64,000 nt of DNA, from NCBI RefSeq assembly GCF_031082405.1, contig NZ_JAVHJU010000004.1, forward strand, positions 186,001 to 250,000, in the 5' to 3' direction. The translations under genes were made by a program, and so were the position numbers. This stretch comes from Amycolatopsis sp. A133. Lineage in GTDB: Bacteria > Actinomycetota > Actinomycetes > Mycobacteriales > Pseudonocardiaceae. Below the pieces are notes generated by a model that had not been told where the DNA came from, searched no databases, and worked only from the letters and a program-made list of their open reading frames with translations. This document shows positions 15,548-23,679 of this stretch, piece after piece (position 1 is the stretch's first letter; every line of letters begins with the position of its first letter).

Positions 15548-16666
15548 TCAGCCTGCCGTGTCCCGGCCGGCGGCGCCCGGTCCCCCGCCGAAAACCGCCT
15601 CGACGAGCCGCTGCTGGGCGTTCCGGAACGCGGCCGCGACGGACATCCCGGCGTCGTCGACGCAGTTCAGCGCGGCGGTGAGGGTCTTGCGGCCGTCGGG
15701 CGTGCTGTACATCAGCGCCGCGTGGCCGACGGTGGCGCCGTTGTGGGAGACGAGGGTGCCCCCGTTCAGCAAGAACACGCCGAGGCCGTAACCCATGTCC
15801 GGGAGGCCCGTCGGGCACGGGGTGCGCATCTCGGCCAGCAGCCCGGCCGGCAGCAGCCCGCCGCCGTTGAGCGCGGCGATGAAGGTGTGGAGGTCCCGCG
15901 TGGTCGAGATCAGGTCTCCGCCGGCGGAGATCCAGGACGGGTTGTGACGGGTGACGTCGATCGTCTTCGGCACCCCGGCGTCCTCGTACCGGAAGTAGGC
16001 GCGGGCGTGCGGCTCGGGGATCTCCGGCGAGGCGTCCGGCACCACGGTGCCGGACAGCCCGAGCGGCCCCAGGATCCGCCGCGGCAATTCTTCGGCGAGC
16101 GACCGGCCGGTGACCTTCTCGATCAGCAGCCGGGCCAGCACGTAGTTGGTGTTGGAGTAGCTCCACCCCGTGCCCGGCTCGAACCGCAGCGGCCGGGCCG
16201 CCGCGAGCCGGACCAGCTCGCCGGGCGAGTAGGTCCGGAACCGGTTGGCCACCCATTCTTCGCCGGTGCCGAGGTAGGGGACGGGAATCCCCGGCACGAC
16301 CGTCCCGTCGTCGCCGACCTCGCCGCTGAAGTTGAACACCCCGCTGGTGTGCTGGAGCAGCATCCGCACGGTGATCCGCTCGTCCAGGCCGGCCCCGGGC
16401 AGGTGGCCCGCGGCGGGGGTGTCCAGCCCGATCCGGCCCTCGGCGACCAGCTGCAGCACCACGGTGGCGATGAAGGTCTTGGTGTTGCTGCCGATCCGGA
16501 CGTGCCCGTCGACCGGCGGCTTCGCGGCCCCGCCCAGCTGCGCCGCCCCGGCGCTGCCGGCCCACTCGCCCCGCTCGTCGTGCACCCGCAGGGACACCCC
16601 GAGGAAACCGGAGCCGGCGATTTCTTCGATGGCCTGCCGCAGTTCGGGACGGTCTTGCTCGGACAT
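15548..16666 (-). CDS. Serine hydrolase of the beta-lactamase/D-Ala-D-Ala carboxypeptidase fold
   Basis: A 372-residue class C-type serine hydrolase. Catalytic Ser60 and Lys63 lie in IGSNTKTF, the Tyr-x-Asn motif in YSNTNY, and the third motif in SHNGATVGHAA. No signal peptide is seen after the ATG at 16666, so it may be cytoplasmic, like many actinobacterial members that act as esterases or D-amino-peptidases. It is first in an operon with the MerR regulator, a common pairing in which the regulator senses the enzyme substrate. An upstream in-frame extension to 16744 crosses the operator and is not used. Confidence 0.88.
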   Translation of the reverse strand: MSEQDRPELRQAIEEIAGSGFLGVSLRVHDERGEWAGSAGAAQLGGAAKPPVDGHVRIGSNTKTFIATVVLQLVAEGRIGLDTPAAGHLPGAGLDERITVRMLLQHTSGVFNFSGEVGDDGTVVPGIPVPYLGTGEEWVANRFRTYSPGELVRLAAARPLRFEPGTGWSYSNTNYVLARLLIEKVTGRSLAEELPRRILGPLGLSGTVVPDASPEIPEPHARAYFRYEDAGVPKTIDVTRHNPSWISAGGDLISTTRDLHTFIAALNGGGLLPAGLLAEMRTPCPTGLPDMGYGLGVFLLNGGTLVSHNGATVGHAALMYSTPDGRKTLTAALNCVDDAGMSVAAAFRNAQQRLVEAVFGGGPGAAGRDTAG

Positions 16667-16724
16667 GGTGATCGCTCCTCGGATCGGGTCGGCGGCGCTT
16701 CGCCGCTGCGGCGAGCTTGGGCCC

Positions 16725-16737
16725 TGACCCGAGGTCA
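16725..16737. promoter_or_regulatory. Probable MerR operator of the serine hydrolase-merR operon
   Basis: TGACC-CGA-GGTCA is a perfect 13-base inverted repeat 59 bases before the hydrolase start. On the minus strand it follows TTGAGG closely, as expected for MerR sites that sit between the -35 and -10 boxes. The regulator is encoded in the same operon. Confidence 0.45.
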
Positions 16738-16805
16738 ACCTCAACGGTGATCCGCCTCACCCGGTCACGGGATGCGCTCCCGTTCCGAGCAGGCCCCAGA
16801 GCCCC

Positions 16806-16976
16806 ATGGCCCTGCGAGCCTTCGACACGAACGCGGTGGGCACCGACATGACGGCGGCCTTCGGCATCGGCCGGTCCCAGCAGGAGAGCGCCGGGACGGT
16901 CGTGCGCCTGGCCACCCTCGGCGCCGACGGCCCGACCGGGACTCTCCAGGACGAGAACGGGGAGCTGCCCTGGTAA
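16806..16976 (+). pseudogene. C-terminal remnant of a short-chain dehydrogenase
   Basis: The 56 codons from ATG 16806 end in a classic SDR tail: VGTDMTAAFGIGRSQQESA, then VVRLATLGADGPTG and a terminal LQDENGELPW. The nucleotide-binding half and the active-site region are absent upstream, where the serine-hydrolase operator begins. The fragment is therefore a relic of a gene lost by deletion. It might still be translated, but it cannot be an enzyme. Confidence 0.6.
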
Positions 16977-17193
16977 GCCGGTTTCGGTCGCGGCGCGGAC
17001 GTCGAGGTTGGGCCGGCGGCCGGGCGATCCCGCCGGCTCCGGCGAGCGCTGGAGGGCGAGCAGCCGCGCCGGGCCCACCGCGCGGCGAAACGGCCCGTTT
17101 TGCCGGTTCGGCCCCCGGCCAACTACCGCAGCACTTTCTTCGTCCCGCCGCCCGATCCGGAGCCACTGTGCCGGCCGCCACCCACCCTTGCAC

Positions 17194-17212
17194 TTAGGTA
17201 AGCCTGACCTTA
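17194..17212. promoter_or_regulatory. IdeR/DtxR-type iron box
   Basis: TTAGGTAAGCCTGACCTTA matches the 19-base iron-box consensus TTAGGTTAGGCTAACCTAA at most positions and lies 11 bases before the ABC ATPase start. It predicts repression of the siderophore importer when iron is plentiful. Confidence 0.8.
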
Positions 17213-17222
17213 TTGTCCTCCC

Positions 17223-18062
17223 GTGTCCCCAGTTCCCCACCGTCCCGATGCCGGTCTTCACGCCCATGACATCGACGTCGCCTACGGCAGCAACGTCGTC
17301 GTGCGTGCCGCGTCCGTCTCGTTGCGTGCCGGTACCGTCACCGCGCTGATCGGCCCGAACGGCAGTGGGAAGTCCACGCTCCTGCGCGCCCTCGCGCGGC
17401 TGCACCCGCCCGTCGGCGGCTCGGTCGCCTTCGCCGACGGTGCCGACCTGCGTGCACTGTCCGGAAAGGACATTGCCAAGCGGATCACCCTGCTGTCGCA
17501 GCAGCGGACCGCTCCGGGCGGCGTGTGCGTGCGGGAGCTGGTCGAGTTCGGGCGGCACCCGCACCGGTCCCGCTGGGGCGGCCGGGATCCCGAGGGGCCC
17601 GCGGCCGTCGAGCGGGCGATGGAGCTGACCGGTCTCTCCGGGCTCGCCGACCGGCCGGTGCAGGCCCTCTCCGGCGGGCAGGCGCAGCGGGTCTGGCTGG
17701 CCGCCTGCCTGGCCCAGGACACCGCGCTGCTGCTGCTCGACGAACCCACGACCTTCCTCGACCTGCGCTACCAGGTCGAGGTCCTCGACGTCGTCCGCGA
17801 CCTCGCCGACCGGCACGGTGTCGGGGTCGGCCTGGTGCTGCACGACCTCGACCAGGCCGCCGCGGTCGCCGACCGGGTGCTCCTGCTGGAAGACGGCCGG
17901 GTCACCGCGGAAGGCGGCCCCGCCGACGTGCTGACCGCGGCGAACCTCAGCCGGGCCTACGGCATCCGCGTGGACGTCGTGCTCGATCCGGCCGACGGGC
18001 GGATCCACACCCGCGCGGTGGGCCGCTTCAACGACGCGCGAGTGCGCACCGCGTCGGTCTGA
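17223..18062 (+). CDS. Ferric-siderophore ABC transporter ATP-binding protein
   Basis: A 279-residue FecE/FhuC-type ATPase. Walker A is GPNGSGKST (Lys50), the signature is LSGGQAQRVW and Walker B is LLLLDEPTTFLDL, followed by the switch His in VLHDLDQA. It starts at GTG 17223 directly behind an IdeR box. The lipoprotein binding protein and the fused permease follow in the same direction, giving a complete importer. It energises uptake of an iron chelate, probably a hydroxamate or catecholate siderophore. Confidence 0.92.
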   Translation: MSPVPHRPDAGLHAHDIDVAYGSNVVVRAASVSLRAGTVTALIGPNGSGKSTLLRALARLHPPVGGSVAFADGADLRALSGKDIAKRITLLSQQRTAPGGVCVRELVEFGRHPHRSRWGGRDPEGPAAVERAMELTGLSGLADRPVQALSGGQAQRVWLAACLAQDTALLLLDEPTTFLDLRYQVEVLDVVRDLADRHGVGVGLVLHDLDQAAAVADRVLLLEDGRVTAEGGPADVLTAANLSRAYGIRVDVVLDPADGRIHTRAVGRFNDARVRTASV

Positions 18063-18099
18063 CCGATACGCCTTTCCTCGACAAACAGGAGAAAAACCC

Positions 18100-19077
18100 A
18101 TGCGGATCACCCGGATGATCCTCGGCTTGTCCGCGGCCGCCACGTTCTTCGTGGCCGCCTGCGGCACCACCGAGGAACCCGCCAGCGGCGCCGCCGCCGC
18201 GACCGGCGGCGGCCCGGTCACGGTCGTCGACTCCCGCGGCAAGGAGGTGAAGCTGCCCCGTCCGGCCAAGCGCGTCGCGGCGACCGAATGGAACGGCGTC
18301 GAGCACCTCGTTTCGCTCGGCGTCATGCCGGTCGGCGTCTCCGACATCAAGGGCTACGGCCAGTGGGTGAGCGCCGCGCCGCTCGACAGCACGCCGAAGG
18401 ACATCGGCACCCGCGGCGAGCCGAGCCTCGACACGCTCGGCTCGCTGGGGCTGGACCTCGTGGTCGTCACCGACAGCGTCACCGAAGGCGCGCTCGAGCA
18501 GATCGAGGCGAAGGTGCCGGTGATCGTCATCAACGGCGGCAACGCCGAGGACCCGATCGCCGGGATGTACGCCGGTCTGGACGTCATCGCGAAGGCCACC
18601 GGCACCGAAGCCAAGGCGGCGCAGCTGAAATCCGCGTTCGAGCAGAAGCTCACCGCGGGCCGGGCCGAGGCGGAAAAGCTGGGCGCGGTGGGACAGAAGG
18701 TCGCGTTCTCCGACGCCTACGTCACTTCCGGCTCGGTCAGCATCCGCCCCTACACCAAGGGCGCGCTGGTGTCCGCGGTGTTCGGCAAGCTCGGTCTCGA
18801 GACGGCGTGGCCGATGGCGGGCGACGCGGCCTACGGGCTCGCGCAGGCCGACGTCGAGGGTCTGACCCAGCTGCCCGACGTGCGGTTCTGGTACATCGCC
18901 AACAACGCCGACGGCGACCCGTACCGGCAGCAGCTGGCCGGCAACGCGATCTGGCAGAACCTCCCGTTCGTCAAGAGCGGCAAGGTGCACCGCTTCCCGG
19001 ACTCGTTGTGGATGTTCGGCGGCCCGAAGTCGATGGAGCAGTTCGTCGACGCGGCCGTCGCCGCGCTGAAGGGATGA
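18100..19077 (+). CDS. Iron-siderophore substrate-binding lipoprotein
   Basis: A 325-residue periplasmic-binding-fold protein with a lipoprotein signal (FFVAACGT, Cys about residue 21). It has the class III two-lobed architecture: N-lobe from VTVVDSRGKEVKLPRPAKRVAATEW, linking helix near residues 160-190, C-lobe ending QFVDAAVAALKG. It captures the ferric siderophore outside the membrane for the permease encoded next. A strong AGGAG site precedes ATG 18100. Confidence 0.92.
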   Translation: MRITRMILGLSAAATFFVAACGTTEEPASGAAAATGGGPVTVVDSRGKEVKLPRPAKRVAATEWNGVEHLVSLGVMPVGVSDIKGYGQWVSAAPLDSTPKDIGTRGEPSLDTLGSLGLDLVVVTDSVTEGALEQIEAKVPVIVINGGNAEDPIAGMYAGLDVIAKATGTEAKAAQLKSAFEQKLTAGRAEAEKLGAVGQKVAFSDAYVTSGSVSIRPYTKGALVSAVFGKLGLETAWPMAGDAAYGLAQADVEGLTQLPDVRFWYIANNADGDPYRQQLAGNAIWQNLPFVKSGKVHRFPDSLWMFGGPKSMEQFVDAAVAALKG

Positions 19078-19084
19078 CGCGGCC

Positions 19085-21178
19085 GTGGTCACCCTGACCG
19101 AGCCCGGGCCGCCCGTGGTCACCGTCCGGCGACGCGGGCGGCCGGCGCTGCTCGGGATCGGGCTCACCGCCTTGATCCTGCTGGGCTCGGCGGTGCACCT
19201 GACGCAGGGCACCGCGAACCTCGGCGCGCTCGACGTGCTGCGGCTGGTGTTCGGCGGCGGCACCGGCGACACGGCCGCGGTGGTCCTCGAGTCGCGGTTG
19301 CCGCGGCTGCTCGCGGCGCTGGTCGTCGGCGCCGCGCTCGGCGTGGCCGGCGCCGTGCTGCAAACCGTGTCCCGCAACGTCTTGGCGTCGCCGGACACGC
19401 TCGCCGTCAACGCCGGTGCGCACCTGGCGGTCGTCGCCGTCGCGGCGTTCGGCGTCTCGCTGCCCCTGCTCGGCGCGACCGGGGTGGCGTTCGCGGGCGG
19501 GCTGGGCGCGGCCGTTTTTGTGCTCGCGCTGTCCGGCACCGGGGGCACCGGGATCGTGCGGCTGGTGCTGGCGGGCACCGCGATCGCGCTGGCCCTGATC
19601 TCCGTGACGCAGGTCCTGCTGCTGCTCTACGCGCAGGAGACCCGGGGCCTGTTCGCGTGGGGCGAGGGGGCGCTGGAGCAGAACGGGCTCGGCGGCATCG
19701 GCACGCTCGGCCCCCTCGCCGGCGTGGCGGTGGCGGTGTTGCTCGGCATGGCCCGGCACCTCGACCTGCTCCAGGTCGGCGAGGACCACGCCCGGACGCT
19801 GGGCGTCCACGTCGGACGGGTCCGCTTCGCGGCGATCGCGCTGGCGGTCCTGCTGGCCGCGGCCGCGGTGACCCTGGCGGGCCCGATCGGTTTTGTCGGC
19901 CTCGCCGCCCCGGCCCTGGCGCGGCTGCTCGCGTCCGCGGTCCCCGGCCTGCACCGGCACGCCGCGCTGATCCCGGTCGCCGCGGCGCTGGGCGCGGCGC
20001 TCCTGCTGGGTGCCGACGTGCTGCTGCGGACGATCATCAGCGCGCAACGAGCCCTGGAAGTGCCCACGGGGGTCGTGACGACGATCCTGGGCGCGCTCTT
20101 CCTCGTGGTGCTGGCCCGCACCGCCCGGATCACGTCGGCGACCGCCGAACCACCCGCGGCGGGCGCGCGCGGCGGGGTGAGCGTCCTGCGGTACCGGGTG
20201 GTCCTCGGGGTGCTGGTGCTCGCGGCGGTCGGCGCCGCCGTGGGAGCCGTCCTGCTCGGGGACGCGAAACTGCTGCTGGGCGACGTCGTCAACTGGCTGA
20301 CCGGCCAGGCGGGCCCGCTCGTCACCGGCGTGCTCGACACCCGCGTCCCCCGCGTGGTGGCCGCGCTGCTGGCGGGCGCGGCGCTGGCCCTGGGCGGTGC
20401 GCTCACCCAGGCGGTGGCCCGCAACCCCCTGGCGGAGCCGGGGATGATCGGCGTCGTCGGCGGAGCGGGCCTCGGCGCGGTCGCGGTGATCACGCTGGTG
20501 TCCGGCGTCGGTTTCTGGACCCTGACGGGATCCGCGGGCCTGGGCGCGGCGCTGGCGATGGCCGTGGTCTTCGCGGTGGCCGCCCGCGGCGGCTTCACCA
20601 GCGAACGCCTGGTGCTGATCGGCTTCGGTGTGCACGCGGCGTCGCAGGCGCTGGTGACGCTGCTGATCACCCTGTCCGACCCGTGGAACGAGACCAAGGC
20701 GCTGACCTGGCTGGGCGGCTCGACCTACGGCCGGACCTTCACCCACCTCGTGCCGATGGCGCTGGCGCTGCTGCTGGTGGCACCGGTGCTGATCCGCATG
20801 CGGCGCGAGCTCGACCTGCTGGCCCTGGACGACGAGACCCCGCGGGTGCTGGGTGTCCCGGTCGCCCGGTCGCGGCTCCTGCTGCTGGCGTGCGCGGTCC
20901 TGCTGACCGGCGCGGCGGTCGCCGGCATCGGGGTGCTGACGTTCGTCGGGCTGGTCGCCCCGCACGCGGCGCGCGCGATCGTCGGCAGCCGCCACTCGCG
21001 CCTGCTGCCCGCCGCCGCGCTCCTGGGTGCCATCCTGGTCTGTCCGGCCGACACCCTCGGCCGCACGGTCATCGCACCGGGCCAGCTCCCGGCCGGGTTG
21101 ATGACCGCGATCATCGGCGCGCCCTACTTCGTGTGGCTCCTGTACCGGCACCGCACGAAGTCCCTCCGGGGACGCTGA
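19085..21178 (+). CDS. Fused double FecCD-type siderophore permease
   Basis: A 697-residue membrane protein made of two consecutive FecCD permease halves, each with the coupling signature (GPIGFVGLAAPALARLL in the first, VLTFVGLVAPHAARAIVG in the second) and about ten helices. This is the FhuB-like fusion, so one polypeptide replaces the usual heterodimer. GTG start eight bases after the binding-protein stop. It completes the IdeR-controlled importer. Confidence 0.92.
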   Translation: MVTLTEPGPPVVTVRRRGRPALLGIGLTALILLGSAVHLTQGTANLGALDVLRLVFGGGTGDTAAVVLESRLPRLLAALVVGAALGVAGAVLQTVSRNVLASPDTLAVNAGAHLAVVAVAAFGVSLPLLGATGVAFAGGLGAAVFVLALSGTGGTGIVRLVLAGTAIALALISVTQVLLLLYAQETRGLFAWGEGALEQNGLGGIGTLGPLAGVAVAVLLGMARHLDLLQVGEDHARTLGVHVGRVRFAAIALAVLLAAAAVTLAGPIGFVGLAAPALARLLASAVPGLHRHAALIPVAAALGAALLLGADVLLRTIISAQRALEVPTGVVTTILGALFLVVLARTARITSATAEPPAAGARGGVSVLRYRVVLGVLVLAAVGAAVGAVLLGDAKLLLGDVVNWLTGQAGPLVTGVLDTRVPRVVAALLAGAALALGGALTQAVARNPLAEPGMIGVVGGAGLGAVAVITLVSGVGFWTLTGSAGLGAALAMAVVFAVAARGGFTSERLVLIGFGVHAASQALVTLLITLSDPWNETKALTWLGGSTYGRTFTHLVPMALALLLVAPVLIRMRRELDLLALDDETPRVLGVPVARSRLLLLACAVLLTGAAVAGIGVLTFVGLVAPHAARAIVGSRHSRLLPAAALLGAILVCPADTLGRTVIAPGQLPAGLMTAIIGAPYFVWLLYRHRTKSLRGR

Positions 21179-21212
21179 ACGGGGGCGGCGGCGCACACGA
21201 GAGGATCTCCGG

Positions 21213-21536
21213 ATGCAGTACCTGGTTTCCGTGATCGACGACAAGGGCACTCCCGGCCGCACGGACCGGCAGCCGGCCATCAGCGAGTTCAACGAGCGGC
21301 TGATCGCCGAGGGCTACTGGGTGTTCGCGGGCGGGCTGGCGGACACCGGCACCGCCACGGTCGTCGACAACCGGGGTGAGCAGGCCGTGTTCAGCGACGG
21401 GCCGTTCGTGGAGTCGAAGGAGTACCTCGCCGGCGTCTGGGTGTGGGAGGTCCCCGATCCGGAGGTCGCGCTCGAGCTCGCCACCGAGGCGTCGAAGGTC
21501 TGCGACCGGAAGATCGAGGTGCGGCCGTTCCGGTGA
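21213..21536 (+). CDS. YCII/DGPF-domain protein partnered with an ECF sigma factor
   Basis: A 107-residue YCII-fold protein with the DGPF motif (VFSDGPFVESKEYLAGVW) that names the family. The gene is translationally coupled to a sigma factor whose GTG start overlaps its stop. In actinobacteria such pairs are common, and the YCII protein is thought to modulate or sense for the sigma factor. Its biochemical role is unproven. ATG 21213 follows GAGAGGA. Confidence 0.85.
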   Translation: MQYLVSVIDDKGTPGRTDRQPAISEFNERLIAEGYWVFAGGLADTGTATVVDNRGEQAVFSDGPFVESKEYLAGVWVWEVPDPEVALELATEASKVCDRKIEVRPFR

Positions 21537-22759
21537 TCGACGTCGACGAGGCGGTCACCCGGGCCCACCACGAGGAGTGGGCGCGGGTGGTGGCCATCCT
21601 GACCAGGCGGTTCGGTGACCTCGACATCGCGGAGGAGGCGGCGGCCGAGGCGTTCGCGACCGCCGTCGAGCGGTGGCAGGCCGACGGCGTGCCGCCCGGC
21701 CCCGGCGCGTGGCTGACCACCACCGCCGTCCGCAAGGCGATCGACCGGATCCGGCGCGAGAACAAGCGCGACGACAAGCACCACGAGGCGTGGCGGGTGC
21801 ACGACGACGAACCACCCGAGCCCCTCGGCGCCATCGACGACGACCGGCTCCGGCTGATCTTCACCTGCTGCCACCCGGCGCTGGCGATGGAGACCCGCGT
21901 GGCGCTGACGCTGCGCATGGTCGGCGGCCTGACCGTGCCCGAGATCGCCCGCGCCTTCCTGGTGGCCGAAAGTGCCATGGGGCAGCGCATCACCCGCGCG
22001 AAGGCCAAGATCAAGGCGGCGCGCATCCCCTACCGCCTGCCCTCCGCCGAGGACCTCCCGGCCCGCGTCACCGGCGTGCTCACCGTCCTGTTCCTCGTCT
22101 TCAACGAGGGCTACCTGGCGACCGGTCCCGGCACCGGCCCCGTCCGCCACGAGCTGACCGCCGAGGCGATCCGGCTCACCCGCCTCATCCGGGCCCTCCT
22201 GCCGGACGACGGGGAGGTGGCCGGGCTGCTGGCGCTGATGCTGCTCACCGAAGCCCGCCGCACCGCCCGGGTCTCGGCCGGCGGCGAACTGGTCACCCTC
22301 GACGAACAGGACCGGGGCACCTGGGACGCGGCGCTGATCGCCGAGGGCCACCGGCTGGTGCGCGAGCGCCTCGCCGCCGGGGCCGCGCCGGGCCGCTACC
22401 AGATCCTCGCCGCGATCAACGCCGTGCACACCTCGGCCCGCGACGTCCGCGACACCGACTGGTCGCAGGTCGTCGCCCTCTACGACCAGCTCGTCCGCCT
22501 CGACCCCTCGCCGATCGTCGCGCTCAACCGGGCCATCGCGGTCGCCGAGCTCGACGGCCCGGAGGTGGCGCTGGCGGCCATCGACCGCTTGGGCGGCACC
22601 TTGGCCGGCTACCACGCCTACCACGCGGCCCGCGCCGACCTCTTGCGCCGGCTGGGCCGCAGCGCGGACTCGCGCGCGGCTTACGGCAAAGCGATCGAGC
22701 TGGCGGGCAACACCGCCGAGACCGCCGCCCTGACCCGCCGGCGCGACCGGCTGGGGTAG
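21533..22759 (+). CDS. YCII-associated ECF-type RNA polymerase sigma factor with C-terminal extension
   Basis: A 408-residue sigma factor. Sigma2 (residues about 10-75; FGDLDIAEEAAAEAFATAVERW) and sigma4 (LTVPEIARAFLVAESAMGQRITRAKAKIKAA) are followed by a helical, TPR-like C-terminal domain of about 220 residues (DUF6596 type; RYQILAAINAVH, LNRAIAVAELDGPE). The extension probably replaces an anti-sigma factor. GTG 21533 overlaps the YCII stop. Its regulon is unknown. Confidence 0.9.
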   Translation: MIDVDEAVTRAHHEEWARVVAILTRRFGDLDIAEEAAAEAFATAVERWQADGVPPGPGAWLTTTAVRKAIDRIRRENKRDDKHHEAWRVHDDEPPEPLGAIDDDRLRLIFTCCHPALAMETRVALTLRMVGGLTVPEIARAFLVAESAMGQRITRAKAKIKAARIPYRLPSAEDLPARVTGVLTVLFLVFNEGYLATGPGTGPVRHELTAEAIRLTRLIRALLPDDGEVAGLLALMLLTEARRTARVSAGGELVTLDEQDRGTWDAALIAEGHRLVRERLAAGAAPGRYQILAAINAVHTSARDVRDTDWSQVVALYDQLVRLDPSPIVALNRAIAVAELDGPEVALAAIDRLGGTLAGYHAYHAARADLLRRLGRSADSRAAYGKAIELAGNTAETAALTRRRDRLG

Positions 22760-22778
22760 GCCGGCGGGCCCGGTTCCC

Positions 22779-23552
22779 TCAGAAGCCGGGGAACACGCGG
22801 CGCAGGTCGTCGAGCGTGACGGCGCCCTCGACGGTGACGCCCTTGTCGTACGGTGCCTTGAGCCGGCCGCTGACCAGCCGGACGAACGCTTCCGCCGGCC
22901 CGTGGAACGTCGCGGAAGGCGACTCGAGGTCGTTCACGACCGTGACCGCGTCGTCGATCACCAGGGCCGCCCCGGGAACCGCGACCGACACCGGGTTCGC
23001 GAGCTCCGCCGGCTTCGCGAGGAAGCTCAGCATGAAGCCGACGGGCCCGGCCAGCAGGTCGACGAGCACCTCGGCCGAGCCGGCGTCCACCCCGGCGTCC
23101 GGGTCGAAGGCCACGCGCACGTCCCACGAGTGGTTGGCCACCTCGCTGAGCCGCATGCCCAGTGCGGTCAGCAGCGAGACGGGCTCCGGCAGGAAGCCGA
23201 GGTCGACGGTCAGCGACGAGCGCTGCTCGGGCGTGAGCGCTTCGACCGTTTCGAGCCAGCGGCCGTTGTGCTCCAGGAACCCCTCGGCCTGCGCGCGCGG
23301 CGCGGAGGCGTCCCAGCGGGCCCAGATCGTCTGGTTGTCCTCGGCCGCCACGGTCTCCCCGGCGGCCCTGGCGATCGGTGCGCGGCCGATCTCCGCGCCG
23401 CTGCCGAGGTGGGAAAGGGCCTGGGCGACGGTCCACTCGTCGGCGCCGCTGGGAGCGGCCAGCTGCTCGTCGGTGAGGGTGCGGACGAGGCCGGCGAGCG
23501 CGTCGTGCTCGGCGCGCAGGGCGGCGATCGTGCGATCCACGAGTTGGTTCAT
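22779..23552 (-). CDS. Maleylpyruvate isomerase-family (DinB-fold, mycothiol-type) protein
   Basis: A 257-residue protein with an N-terminal DinB-like four-helix bundle (residues 1-165, with the ADEWTVAQALSHLGSGAEI metal-region histidine and VANHSWDVRVAF) and a C-terminal MDMPI domain. Members are mycothiol-dependent isomerases or transferases, and the fold supports an actinobacterial host. Start ATG 23552. It diverges from the CoA ligase gene. The substrate is unknown. Confidence 0.85.
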   Translation of the reverse strand: MNQLVDRTIAALRAEHDALAGLVRTLTDEQLAAPSGADEWTVAQALSHLGSGAEIGRAPIARAAGETVAAEDNQTIWARWDASAPRAQAEGFLEHNGRWLETVEALTPEQRSSLTVDLGFLPEPVSLLTALGMRLSEVANHSWDVRVAFDPDAGVDAGSAEVLVDLLAGPVGFMLSFLAKPAELANPVSVAVPGAALVIDDAVTVVNDLESPSATFHGPAEAFVRLVSGRLKAPYDKGVTVEGAVTLDDLRRVFPGF

Positions 23553-23634
23553 GCCACGCTCAACTCCCGGGGGCACGCCGGTGTTCCGCCGATCACTCCC
23601 GATCTGGACCGGGCCGCCGCCCCCGTGCTAGAAA

Positions 23635-23648
23635 TAGAACCTGTTCCA
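23635..23648. promoter_or_regulatory. KstR-like operator (cholesterol-catabolism regulon)
   Basis: TAGAACCTGTTCCA matches the 14-base KstR consensus (TnGAACnnGTTCnA; mycobacterial TAGAACACGTTCTA). It lies 32 bases upstream of the fadD17-like start, where it would repress transcription until a cholesterol-derived acyl-CoA binds KstR. Confidence 0.75.
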
Positions 23649-23679
23649 GTTCTGCCCGCCGGTGCCGGGAGGTGCGCGG

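Noticed and set aside
16666..16744. Extended start for the serine hydrolase
   Set aside because: The extension crosses the operator-like dyad and has no ribosome site; ATG 16666 has GAGGAGCGATC upstream.
18971..21292. A 773-codon minus-strand frame opposite the siderophore permease
   Set aside because: Arg/Gln/Gly-rich composition with no domain, whereas the plus strand encodes a typical membrane permease with coupling motifs.
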